Positions 29,464 through 40,170 of a DNA stretch of 64,000 nucleotides are shown in pieces (within the stretch, counting starts at the first letter, position 1; each line of letters opens with the position of its first letter). Under the pieces are notes generated by a model. The model was not told where the DNA came from and searched no databases. It was given only the letters and a program-made list of their open reading frames with translations. A program made the translations under genes and the position numbers. The stretch comes from Pyropia yezoensis (Eukaryota; Rhodophyta; Bangiophyceae; Bangiales; Bangiaceae). Location of the stretch: assembly GCA_009829735.1 (NCBI GenBank), contig CM020620.1, positions 26,444,951 to 26,508,950 on the forward strand, in the 5' to 3' direction.

Positions 29464-31491
29464 CTAATGCGGATGGCGGTTGGCGCCCACCCCGCCGATG
29501 CCTGGTCTCTGGATGAGCGCCACAAAGGAAGCTTCCTCGGCACTCCCGATGGGAGTGCCCGTCGGCGGCGGGCCGTACCCCCCCCCACCATACGGGGGGG
29601 ACGCCATCCCCTGCATGGGCGGCGGCCCATGCCCGTGAGGCCCAGACAGCTGGTGCTGTAGCGCTGGCTGGGCGTGTAGCGGTCCAGACAGGTGCTGGTG
29701 AAGCGGTGGCTGGTCAGGCTGCGTCGACGGCATCGGTCCTGACAGGTGGTGCTGCAGTCCGGGCTGGGGCGGCAACGGCATCGCGGACGGCACAACGGCC
29801 ATGTGCACGTGGAGGGTCGGGGGGACGACGCCAGGGTGGGAGGAAGGGGTCGCCGCCACGCCGGCCACTACAAAACCGCCGCCGCCGCTAGGCCCGCCGT
29901 GGTAGGGGTCAACCTGCCTCCCCATCAAATGTGGCGGGTAGCCTCCGCCGCCTGTCCCAGGCGTGGGCAAGGCCGTTACTGGCGGCGGCGGCCTCATACC
30001 AGCCAGCAAGACTTCGAGGTCCTGAGAGCCCCGCCGGCTGAGCGCGCCACCGTCGCCATCGTCGTCGTGGCCTCCCGTCCCGGTCGAATGGTCATAGTGC
30101 GGGGCCTGGCCGTCGTGCTGGTGCGGGTGGCCACCATAGCCGCCCTGGTGGCTCAGGTGTCTGCCCGCTCCGTGCGGAGATTGCCCGTAGGACGAGGCGG
30201 GAGGTGGCTGTCCATAGGATGACGGCGCCGCCTGCTGACCATACGTCGGGCGCGGCTGCCCATAGTGCGAGAGAGGAGGGTGCCCATAGAGTGGAGGAGG
30301 CGCCTGCGCATACGGTGCGGGCGATGGCTGCTGCGCGTAGAACGACTGGGGTTGCGGGTGCCCATCGAGGCGCAGCTGGCTAGCACGATGCACCAACGCG
30401 TCCTCGTCGCGCCACCCGCCAGGTGCGTCAGAAACGGGGCCATGCGCAACGGGTGTCGCGTGGCCTGCGTCAGGCGGATGGGCAACACCGCCCCCGGCAT
30501 GGACGTCAGCATAACCATAGCCGGGGTAACCACCACCGCCACTGCCACTGCCACCACCACCACCGCCACCGCCACCGCCACCACCGCAACAACCACCACC
30601 ACCACCACCGCCGACACCGCCACCGCCACCACCACCGCCATCGCCAACGCCAACGCCAACGCCACCGCCACCGCCACTGCCAACGCTAACGCCATCGCCA
30701 CCGCCAACGCCACCGCCAACGCAAACGCCACCCCCCGCATGCCCGTCATGTGAGTCTAGTATTCCCCCCCATCCAGCCGCCGCCCCCCCACCCCCGCCCG
30801 CGATCAAGCCATCCACGCTCAGGGACGGGAAGGGGGGCGCCCCCCCCGGCACCTCCACCACCCGCGCGGACGTTTGGGGAGCCACCCCGCCCCCGACTCC
30901 ACCGCCAGGAGGACCGCCGCCAACGGGTCGGACGGCGCCCAGGTCCAGCCGCCGCCGCTGCGGCACTGGCGGGGTGGCCGCCGGCACCTGCGAAGGCGCG
31001 AGCGGCGGCAGCAATGGCAACAAGTCGCTCGACGAAGCCGATGGGAGCGAGCCGCTGGGCGGCTGTGGGGACGGCACCCGCTGAGCGGCTGGGCGCCCAG
31101 CAGCGGCGAGTGGGGGAGGGGGGGGAGACGGCACCGGCGACACGTGCGACCGCGGCGAAGACACGAGCGGCGACAGGGGGGTGGACGACCGGGAAGAGCC
31201 GCCCCCACCGTCGACCGCCGCCGCCGCCTCTGCCACCGCCGCCGCTGCCGCTGCCGCGTCGCCTGCAGTCGGGGAGTGGGGCCGCGGGGCGGCAGGATGG
31301 CCGGTGGTGCCCCCTCCCCGCCCCCAACGGGGCCCCCCCACCAGCCGCCGCACGCCGCGTTTGTCCACCTCGACCGACACCTTGAGGTACCGCCCCGGCC
31401 GGGCGGGGTCCTGCCCATAGTGGGTGTCCCACACCTGCCCGGGCACGTACCGCGCTTCCGCGACGGGCGTAAACGGGATGTCCCCAAGCAT
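29464..31491 (-). CDS. Gly/Pro/Gln-rich low-complexity protein with a short conserved-looking N-terminus
   Basis: A 675-aa ORF from ATG 31491 (MLGDIPFTPVAEARYVPGQ); the frame is open 136 codons further upstream without an ATG, so a 5' exon or longer N-terminus is possible. Only the first 60 residues (VWDTHYGQD, GRYLKVSVEVDKRGVRRL) look like a folded domain, which I do not recognise. The rest is low complexity: Ser/Pro/Ala, a long Gly run encoded by GCC/ACC repeats (30524-30735), then repeated Tyr-Gly-Gln-Pro motifs (SYGQPP, TYGQQ) and Pro/His/Gln to the end. Such YGQ tracts resemble prion-like regions of RNA-binding proteins. It could be a nuclear or RNP-granule protein, but that is a guess. 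Homopolymer errors could affect the frame. Confidence 0.5.
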   Translation of the reverse strand: MLGDIPFTPVAEARYVPGQVWDTHYGQDPARPGRYLKVSVEVDKRGVRRLVGGPRWGRGGGTTGHPAAPRPHSPTAGDAAAAAAAVAEAAAAVDGGGGSSRSSTPLSPLVSSPRSHVSPVPSPPPPPLAAAGRPAAQRVPSPQPPSGSLPSASSSDLLPLLPPLAPSQVPAATPPVPQRRRLDLGAVRPVGGGPPGGGVGGGVAPQTSARVVEVPGGAPPFPSLSVDGLIAGGGGGAAAGWGGILDSHDGHAGGGVCVGGGVGGGDGVSVGSGGGGGVGVGVGDGGGGGGGGVGGGGGGGCCGGGGGGGGGGGGSGSGGGGYPGYGYADVHAGGGVAHPPDAGHATPVAHGPVSDAPGGWRDEDALVHRASQLRLDGHPQPQSFYAQQPSPAPYAQAPPPLYGHPPLSHYGQPRPTYGQQAAPSSYGQPPPASSYGQSPHGAGRHLSHQGGYGGHPHQHDGQAPHYDHSTGTGGHDDDGDGGALSRRGSQDLEVLLAGMRPPPPVTALPTPGTGGGGYPPHLMGRQVDPYHGGPSGGGGFVVAGVAATPSSHPGVVPPTLHVHMAVVPSAMPLPPQPGLQHHLSGPMPSTQPDQPPLHQHLSGPLHAQPALQHQLSGPHGHGPPPMQGMASPPYGGGGYGPPPTGTPIGSAEEASFVALIQRPGIGGVGANRHPH

Positions 31492-32920
31492 CGTGTCGCC
31501 GCCGCGGCCAGCCGACGGCGAGGCCGCGGCAGCGGCCGCGTCAGCCGACGAGCTGGCGACACCGTCGGGGGGGGCCAGAAGGGCGGGGGGTGGGGATGGG
31601 GGGGGAGACGGCGCCGGCGGGGGAGTCACGGGCAGGGGGGGGGGGAGCCGGGGGGGGGGGAGCCCGATGACAGGCCCCCCCGGGACCCGTCGGTCATGAC
31701 GGAGGGGGGGGGGCGTCACACAGCCGAAGCAGCGACGGTGGTGGGGGGACGGGGCAAGAGGGCCGACGGGGGGGGGGGTGCAGGGAGGCGATGCAGCACG
31801 GGGAACCGGCCCGGAACGGCAAGAGGGCAGGGGGGAAGAGGCTGGCGGGAGCTGGGATGTGCCCGGGAGATGGGCGACGGGGGCGGAACCGGGCGCCACG
31901 CGCGCGCCAACGTTGGAGAGGCGTGCCCCTCACACCACCGCCGGCCGCCACCCCGAACGCGTGCCGCCGCTCACTCCCGCCCGACGAGGCACGTGCGCGC
32001 CCTTGCCAACAGGGCGCGGTCGGGGTGCGTGGCGCAGCCGGCGGCGGCGGCGGCGGCGGCGGCGGCCAACGCCAAGCTGGCTGCCGCGGAGGCGGGACAC
32101 CGGGTGTGGTGCAGCCAGGCTGGCAACATCGGGGTGCCCCTCATGCGAACAGCACGGGTGGAGCATCACCGGCGTCGTGTGCTCGCGTGCGGAGTCCACG
32201 CAGCGGCAGCTGTTGGTGGCCCACAAGGGCTGATGCATTGCTGTGCGGACGGAGCCACAGGAGGTCCAGTGTCAGGAGTCCAACCATGTTTTCAAATAAT
32301 CCCAGATCATCTCTTGAATTGTGCACCCTATAGAGTATTGAGGCTCTCAATCTGCACTACTGTGCCCTGGATTTCTTGACTAGATGGCGAGAGATTACTG
32401 CGTATCCTCCGGCGAGGGTAACATTTCCCAAGATAAGCTGGATACTTAGTCCTTCGGCGCTGGACTTTCGATGAGGCGTTTCCGGTGCTTGCCATGTGAA
32501 TAGCAAGAACAGATAGGTAAGGCGCGGTCCCCCTCTAATCGGATCCCCGAACCCATTCCTAATGCGACGGTTTTCCAGCAGGGGGAACCATGGGTGCTTC
32601 CGTCGTTCGCCTCAGCATTACTGGGCTGTTTTGGCAACCCGCTGCCGTCCCGCGCATTCGCCATCCCCTCGCGTTGGGCGGTGCTGCGTGAGCGGCTGGC
32701 AGCGTCGGGGGCCCTCCGATGGTGGCACCTTCCCCGGTGCCTCTGTCTGGCATGTTCCCGTCCACCTTCCTCCATCTCTGCCTCTCTGCCCACGTCGCCA
32801 CCACCTGCCGAGTGTACCTGCTGCCCCTGCGGCCGTTGGCATTCCCCTAACCCCAATCGACTTTAACCCCCGTCTTCCCCGCCTCCCCCCCCCATTACGT
32901 TTCCATTCTTCCATCCCACC
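31492..32920. other. Divergent upstream region between two host genes
   Basis: The probable shared promoter zone of the minus-strand gene ending at 29464 and the plus-strand BAH gene. It contains C/G runs (31580-31770), a GGC trinucleotide tract and an AT-richer stretch (32270-32480). No convincing ORF. The last bases before the BAH ATG are C-rich (CCCATCCCACCATGG at 32921). Confidence 0.5.
32039..32067 (+). repeat. (GGC)n microsatellite
   Basis: About nine and a half GGC units without interruption. Confidence 0.9.
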
Positions 32921-35900
32921 ATGGACAAGGCCCCCCGCAGAGGCGGCCGCTCCTCTCCGAGCGCCTCCGACGCCAGGTTCTCCAAGCATGCCCACCCTAC
33001 CCTTGGTGTTCCCTGCGCGGGAGACTCTGTGTGCCTTCAACCGCCCCCGGATTCCGTGTCTGCCACGGAAATGCTCGCCCGCATCGAGTACTTCTCCCGC
33101 CCCGTGGGAATCTGGACCTTCCTGGGCTCTTGGTATTACCGGCCGGCGGATGTGCCGCCAGAGGGCTCGGACCGGATACCCAAGCCCGTCCACCCTCGGG
33201 AGCTCTACCTATTAGACCACCAGGACATCAACTCGACGGACAGCATCCTCGAGCGAATTGACGTGTGGTCCGCCACCGACTATGAGTCGCTCCTGGCGGG
33301 CGCCGCGGGGCCGACGTTGCCCGTAACGGTCATCGCGGCGGGTTACGTATGCCGGCTGCTGTACGGGGCGTCGGACTTCACCTTTCTTCAGCTGGACGCC
33401 AACGTCTCAGATGCCCTTCAGGTGAGTGCGCGGCGCCACGGGCGTGCGCCAGTCATGGGCGGGGGGGGAAGAGGAGGCTGCTTCGGAAGGGGACACGTCC
33501 GCTGCCGTGGCGCCGCCGCTGGATGCCATTCCGGTGGCCAACGGGGAGGGGGGGGGGCAGGGAAAAGCGGTCATCCCGGCCGATGGTGGTGACGGCGACG
33601 CCAACGCTGGCGGTAGCGGCGGCCAGGGCGGCCCCACCGCCGGCTCCCCACCATCCGCCTTTGAGGCGGGGCCAGCACGGTCCCCGCGGCCGCCGTCGGG
33701 CATGGCGGTGCAGCTGTCGCAGCCGCCCGCTGCGGCCGGCGGCGGCGTCCCCCCCCCCGCCGGCGCCCAGGCCGAGGCGCCCCCCCCGCAGGCCGCTGCC
33801 GCAGCAGCGGCGCCTCCTGTGGCCACCCCAGGCCCCGTCACGACAGCCGCTGCGCCTCGCCCCCCCGGGGGTGCGGCGGGTAAGGCAAGGCCAGCCGTCA
33901 CCGCATGTCCCACTGACGTTGCCGCTGCCGGGGCCAGTACCCCCCCCGCGACCGCCGGCGGGCCCGTCGCCTCCCCGCTACGGCCGGCGGGCTCGGCACT
34001 TCCCCCGCTACCGTAAGGGAAAAGAACCGCGACAAAACCGCGATCCGTGATCCGCACCCACAGTCCGGCAGTCGGGGGCCAGAACCGCGACAAAACCGCG
34101 ATCGATTGCAGTTTGATTGGCTCACGGGCGCCCTCGGAGGTGTGAGCCACTTGACACTGGATACTGCTTACAGCAGCAACGACAGGAACACACGTGTTGT
34201 TGTTATCACTGCATCACCTTATTTGTTTCCGTCGACGCAACCGTGGCTTTTATTCCTTCTTCTTCTACTACAACCACGAGCCCACCACCACCACCCCAGA
34301 GACACCGCCACCTCCACCACGCCACCACTTCTCCGCCGCCACCACCCCGCCACCGTGAACGCCGTTGCAGCACCAGCGCCGCGACCACCTCCCCTCCTAA
34401 CGCCACCGCCACCCCCACCTCCCCCCCCCGCCGCTCCCATCTCCCCGCCCATCGCCCCCCCCGCCGCCGCTAGCTGCTGCAGTGCCAGCTGCTCCTCTCG
34501 CGTCCCCTCGGTACCCGCGTCGCCGCCCTCAGTCGCGACGGCTGCGGTGCCGTCCGTCGATGGAGCAGCGTCGGGAGAAACAGGAGCGTCGGGGTACCAG
34601 GGGCAGCGGCTGTGCCACAGCCGCTGTGGCGCCCGCCGCGGCCACGACCACCGCCAAGACGCTGCCTGGATGGGACGGCGCGGCGGATCCAGCGACCGGT
34701 CCCCGCCGAGGTAGATCAAGCCCACTCGCGCGACGCCGGGCACTCGGTCCGGCTACTCGCTCAGCCGCACACGGCGCACGAGAGGCACCGTGCGCCGCCG
34801 ATGCCGGGGTCAGGCCCTCTGGCGGAGTAGCGGGGCGGGCAACTGCGGGGGGGGCGGCGTCGACGCGTGCCACCTGCGCTGCCGCCATCAAACCTTTCAC
34901 AAGCGAGAAGCAGCCATCCACAAAGAAATCATAACCACCAAAGAAATAGTACAAGCCCTCAGCCACAGAACAACAATGGTAAGTGCATATAACCCCACTC
35001 GTGCACGAAGAGAGGACCCCCTGCCCTTGATCAACATGAGACGCAGGCACCGTGCTTACCATTACCGGACGGTTCTCCGGGGGAGGTCTACGACCGTGCG
35101 CATGCACGAGACGGCGTGGTACGCAGCAGTGGTCGGCGGGTACGTGAGCACAGCGCGTCTAGTATCACCGCGACAGACAGGATCGCGAAGCAAAGCGAGG
35201 AAGAAAAAGACGGGGAGGGGGGGGGCGAGGAAAATGAAGACGGGGGGGGCGGGGCGAGGAAAAGGAAGAAGGGGGGGGGGGGCGAGGAAAATGAAGACGG
35301 GGGGGGGGGGGAGGCGAGGAAAATCAATACTGGTGGGGTGAGGCGAGGAAAATGAAGACGGGGGGGGGGCGGGGGCGACGCGCTCAGGGTTGACGCAAGA
35401 CGGCGAGACGCACGGGTGTGGCAGAGCGACGAGGCTTCAACACTAAAGCGTGGAGGCTTGCTCTGACAGAGAAGCCCAGAGGCTTGCTCTGACAGAAAAG
35501 CCCTGAACTCTCTGGAGGGCCAATCAGAGTCTGTTGTCCGTCTTCTCTGCTGTCAAGACCCTTTGATCCGCTGATGGAGCAAGAACATTCGAAAACTTTA
35601 AAACTTTTCCTGTAGCCCGCAAAGCGCAAATCAATAATCAAAAGCATCCCTAATCAAAACAAAAAACTCGTGTGTGCATGGTACCCGAGCCCTGATGGGC
35701 GCCTGTAGATCGCTGTTCCGGGGTGCCGTACGAAAGATATCGCGATTTTATCCCGGTTCTGTTCCCATAGGGCTACGGCCGGCGGGCCCGTCACGTCCCC
35801 CGCTACGGCCGGCGGAACAGTCGCCCCCGTGCACCCTTCCCCCACCCCCACCCCCGTTCCCTCCCCCCGCCCTCCCCGAGAGGACTTTGCCGCCGTATTA

Positions 35901-36098
35901 GCCAGGCTGGATCCCCCCCTTGGCGCCCTCTCCGCATCCGAGCGGAACTCTCTGCTCGTCGCCCACTGCTTTGTGTCGACCGCGCTGAGTACGTGGCTGG
36001 GGCCTCGCGGCGACGTTCCGGTCTCTGAGGCCGACCTCCGCGGCATGTTTGACGAGGCCCTCCGGCTGTACAACGCCCATGTGGCGCGGTCTTCATGA
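32921..36098 (+). CDS. BAH-domain protein, multi-exon, interrupted by an inverted-repeat element
   Basis: Probable chromatin reader. Exon 1 (32921-33421, 167 aa) holds a BAH domain at about residues 30-145: GDSVCL, ARIEYF, WYYRPADVPP and HPRELYLLDHQD, with the usual WYYRPEE/ELF-SDH pattern. A strong donor GTGAGT follows at 33422. Exon 2 is Ala/Pro/Gly-rich and ends at 34012; its 5' edge is unclear (acceptors at 33452-33476 give a very short intron, or a G-run indel explains the frame change). Exon 3 (35771-36098) continues the same frame and ends with a helical segment (REDFAAVLARLDPP, ADLRGMFDEALRLYNAH). The DNA between exons 2 and 3 is a transposon-like insertion. If it is not spliced, the gene is truncated at TAA 34014-34016. 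BAH proteins bind nucleosomes or histone marks; the partners here are unknown. Confidence 0.6.
34014..35769. mobile_element. TIR element inside the BAH gene, possibly acting as an intron
   Basis: The left repeat (34017-34044, GGGAAAAGAACCGCGAC...) and right repeat (35739-35766, ending GGTTCTGTTCCC) are inverted copies matching at about 24 of 28 positions. TA flanks both sides. A second copy of the left repeat lies at 34081-34102. No transposase is encoded; the inside is Pro/Ala-coding-like and G-rich DNA. The left junction reads GTAAGG and the right junction reads TTCTGTTCCCATAG, so a GT-AG intron 34013-35770 can be drawn, and it keeps the host frame. Confidence 0.6.
35223..35371 (+). repeat. 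G-rich minisatellite
   Basis: About four to five units of the type GCGAGGAAAATGAAGAC plus a G-run of 6-13 bases. It lies inside the TIR element at 34014-35769. Confidence 0.8.
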
Positions 36099-37684
36099 GG
36101 CGGAGTCGCTGGGAGGGGGGAGCGGGAGGGAGGCGGAACCAGGGGGGGAGCGGCACGCCCGTATCTGTGTGTACATACGAATGGAAGCCGCGGGCCTCCC
36201 CTCCGTCGTACGACTCTGGGTGAGGGTTCGTAGAGGCCTCCGTTGCTCCTGGTGGTTTTCAAAGGCCAAAGCCAAGGAAGGCTCGGGTGCCATGCACATA
36301 CGAGACTCGTGCTTTGATTATGGATGCTTTTAAAGTTTGATTAGCGCTTCTGGTGCTCTCTGGAAAGTTTCAAAACATTTGAATGGTCCCTGCTCGCCCT
36401 TCAGGAGGCAGTGGAGAGAGCGGCGTCATTCGTATGACTGACGTTGTTGGACCTCTGTGAGGAGCATTTTAGATGAGGACGTACAAGAGCGGAGAGGGAC
36501 CGCTATGTAAGGGGGTGAGGAGGCACCATGTTATGAACAGGGATTTGAGGGTGGCGTCGGCGTTTGTCCTCCTCGCGCAGTTCTCGAAGATGACTCGAGG
36601 AGAACGACTCGAAAAAGTGAAGGTGCGGGGAGGGAGGGAGGCGCTCATCAATGTAGAAATACGTGATATATTGTGGGCAGCGGGGGCGTGGGGTGCGGCG
36701 GCTTGGGTCGCGGTCGTCCCGCGGCCGGTCCCGCCCGCTGCGCTGGATGAGACAAGACGGAAGGAGTGTCAGGGCGGTTCCAGAAGCGGCGACACAGCGC
36801 AGCACTGCTTATCCCCTGTCAAGATACAAGTCCGGTTTTGGCCAGATCTCTTGCTTCGTTGTGCAATTCTTGCCCTCCTCGAGCACGAAAATGAACAGCT
36901 CGAGCAGAATCTTCCTTTTCTAATCGAGGGGCTGGGCTGAGGCCAAAGAATCTCCCCCAGGATGACCGACACGACGGCCACTGTCGGTGCTCTGTCAACC
37001 AATGACAACAGCGGTGGCGCTGCTTTTTGCTGCATGGAGCGTTCCATTGGTCATAATTCACGACGTAGATGTCGAGCAAGGCGGGGAGATTTTTCCGTGC
37101 AGACCCTCGAAAGCTGTCGTCGCGCAGGTTTTTGCTTCACCAGTGCGAGAGGTTACGCGGTTTTTAAACGCGTTTGTATAAACATTGCTCCCAGGCATAG
37201 CGATGGTCAGTCGCTTCTTTGCGCTTCACAAGAGTGCTCGCCTGCCCCGTGCGCTTCTGGTCATACCAAGGGAGGTGGCGACCACAAATCGTTCGAGCTG
37301 TTATAGGCAGAAAGCAAGAAACGGGGGGGAAAGCGGTGTCTATGATGCCTCGAGGGGGGATCGATGCAGGTTAGTCGTGAGAGTGGAGCCGCGTGTGCCA
37401 GTTGACGTGTCGATTTGATCGATGAGCTACAGATAAAAAGAAAAAGAGGAAAGCGTCAAAATAAAGACACAAATCAATCACGAGAAAGGCATGTCCTGGA
37501 GGGGGTGATGATGCCCCCTGGATAACCGTAGCCATAAAGGCCGGGGCTGCGTGACAAAAGTCATACATGCCGCTCCCCGTATGGGGGATTGGCGCTGAGA
37601 TCAGCGCCATTGGTCTGCAGCTCGTCACGCCCACCAAGATCGGTGGACGCCGTTTTTCCGCCGAAGGCGCCCTACAAAAAAAAA

Positions 37685-37746
37685 AAACCTCGATATTCAG
37701 GTTTTACGCCCTCGATATCTATGTTTAATCCTTGATATCGAGGTTT
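37685..37746. repeat. Short inverted repeat after a poly(A) tract
   Basis: AAACCTCGATAT (37685-37696) and ATATCGAGGTTT (37735-37746) are perfect inverted copies, with a third CTCGATATC between them. It is directly preceded by 12 A (37676-37687, overlapping). Confidence 0.8.
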
Positions 37747-39309
37747 GTGGATCGCGCCGCGAGTCGGCTCGTTGCGAAGTCTCGGAGGCAGGCTACATGT
37801 ATTCCCCAGGCTGTGCTCTGTCCGAGCTGGCGTCGAAACGAGGCCCATTCAGGCCAGCAAGGATCATCGTCGGCGACCGGAACCACATGCAACTCAATCA
37901 CACACACGGCATGGCGTTGTATTTCACAATTTTCCACTGCAACGTACTGCAACATCACGCGAAGACCGTCCACTGATGAAAAAAGAGCACCACTGCAATA
38001 CATGTCATGACTTGTGTATCGCCGCATCTTCTTGTACTTCCCTGCAACACAGATCCCTCATGCACATCACCGCTCCTCACACACTGGCCGTCGCGACTCC
38101 GACAGTCAACTTGGTGCAGTCAGCGAAGAGCAAGAGCCTGTACGTCTGCGTGTCCATGATTGAAGATTTCACCGAATCGCCTCTCCTTACCACGTCCTGA
38201 GCAATCCCCACCCCTCTTTCCCAGAAATCTCATCTGACTCCTCAAATCCTAGTCAATCACAGCTCCGGAAGCTCTCTGCCTTTCCGCCCCCCCGCGCCCC
38301 CCCAGCCCGCCCAGTTGCTCACGTTGACCCCCCCTCCAAGAAGGGCTCTCAATACATCAAGTCAGCTCTTGGAACTTGTTCGGGAGGACGAATGATGACG
38401 GGAGCCAGACGCTGGGCTCATTCGACAGCGTGATCCCCCGCTCCCGGGTAAGCTACTGCGACGTAAAAAAAATCCCGCAGGGGCATGGAGGACTGAAAAG
38501 CTACCAAATCGGTCTCACTTCAGATTTCTTCTCGATAAAGTTAGCAGACCTTAATTGTTCATGATAAGTCTCATTAGACACCACTATCGTGAATTTGCAT
38601 AGGGGCACCATCGCGTTCTGGTTGGTCGATGTGATGATATGTTTTGAAAACGTTGCATTTCCGCATGTTCTCTTGATGACTTACGTTAGAATGCTCGAGC
38701 ACTCCGAAATTGGGGATGCTTCAAGTACGTTTTCGTCAGTATTTGAACTTTCCATGTGCGCAAGTACAGGATATTTTGTTGAACTCTCACAGAATCTGAA
38801 CAGAGTGGGCAGATCCTTGCACGGGCTTGCTCCTTATGAAGATTATTTGCTTGACCAATCAGCGCAATCCGCCACCACCACTTGGCGTCCAATGAATGAA
38901 CTGGTGGCTACCGTCGCTGCGGTGGAGACCGCACGCCATTGGATGCGTGTGGAGCACGAACCGGACTTGCCACACATTGCCCCCTCCACCCACCGCCTTG
39001 CCTCCACCTCACCCCCCCCTCCACGCCCCGCTCGCACTCTCCTCTATCCCCTGCAAGCGCTCTCCCGGACTGCCCCTTCTCCCACCGTGTCGTGTCCCAT
39101 TCCTTTCCTGCTCCCGCCCCACCCCCCCCCGTCTCCACCCCCCGCGCCCCCCTTCTCTCCATCTCCTCTCCCACTTCCCCGCACCCATGCCCCCCCCCCC
39201 ACCCCCCCCCCTCTCCACTTCTCGCGCCCCCCCCGCTTCCCTCCATCTCCTCTCCCGCTTCCCCGCACCCACGCTTTTTCTTTTCCGCTTGCTCTTCTTG
39301 TCCACCACT

Positions 39310-40170
39310 ATGCACAGTTCCATGTCATGCGCTACATTGGCTTGCATTTCCCTGCAACTGCGTTGCGTTGGCTTGCAGTTATCTGCACTATCTTGCAGAT
39401 TCACCAGTGTTCTACTTGCTACGCACCTTTCGCAGGTTCTTCTGCATCTTTTTCTTGTCGAGCTGGCGTCCTCCCTTCCCTTTCCACCGCCCGCACCCCC
39501 CCCGCTTCCCTGCATCGCCTCTCCCGCTTCCCCGCACCCACGCTCTTCTTTTTTCGCTTGCTCTTCTTGTCCACCACTCAGGTATGTGCGGAGGATGCCA
39601 TGGGTGGTGCATGTGGGTGGATCGGCTGGACGGAGCTGCTCTGGCGATGTACGTGGGTGTGTGCGCGGGGGGCTGCTCGCGCGGTGGTACGAGAGGGCGT
39701 GTGGGAGGGTGGCAATTGCCGTGGTGCTGGCGGTAGGAAGACGATACACATGGGGGTGCCATACATGCACAGTTCCATGTCATGCGCTACATTGGCTTGC
39801 ATTTCCCTGCAACTGCGTTGCGTTGGCTTGCAATTACCTGCATGTTTTTGATATTCACGAGTTTTTTGCCCGCTACGTACCTTTCGCAGTTCCTTCTCAA
39901 TGTGATCCTTACCGCGCTGATGTCCTCTCTTCCCTTCCCTTCCGCCCCCGGCTTCCCGGCTCCCCTCCACACGATTTCACACCCCCCGGCGCCCTCTCCC
40001 TCCTCCCCGTGGTCTTTCTGTGTACCCATCAGGTATGCGCAGAGTATGCCGTGAGTGGTGCATGTGGATGGATGAGCCGGACGCAGCTGCTATGGTGATT
40101 TTGGTGGGTGCGTCGGCGGGTGGATGCGTCTGCTGTGGTACGGGAGGACATGTGGGCGGGAGGCCGCGGG
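39310..40170 (+). repeat. Tandem duplication, period about 451-455 bp
   Basis: A segment starting ATGCACAGTTCCATGTCATG occurs at 39310 and again at 39765. A second block (AGGTATGYGC..GTGGTGCATGTGG) occurs at about 39580 and 40031. Copies differ by substitutions and small indels. No coding meaning is seen. Confidence 0.8.

Noticed and set aside
30874..32379. 501-codon plus-strand ORF opposite the Gly/Pro-rich gene
   Set aside because: Arg/Pro/Gly shadow of GC-rich coding DNA on the other strand; no domain, no ATG context, and it overlaps the better-supported minus-strand frame.
36470..37306. Two plus-strand ORFs of 114-155 codons downstream of the BAH gene
   Set aside because: No domain or convincing start, neighbouring frames equally open; could be a small gene but nothing supports it.
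38589..39851. 420-codon ORF over the C-rich tandem duplication
   Set aside because: Long Pro runs come from C-tracts and the frame crosses the duplication; nothing conserved between the two repeat copies.
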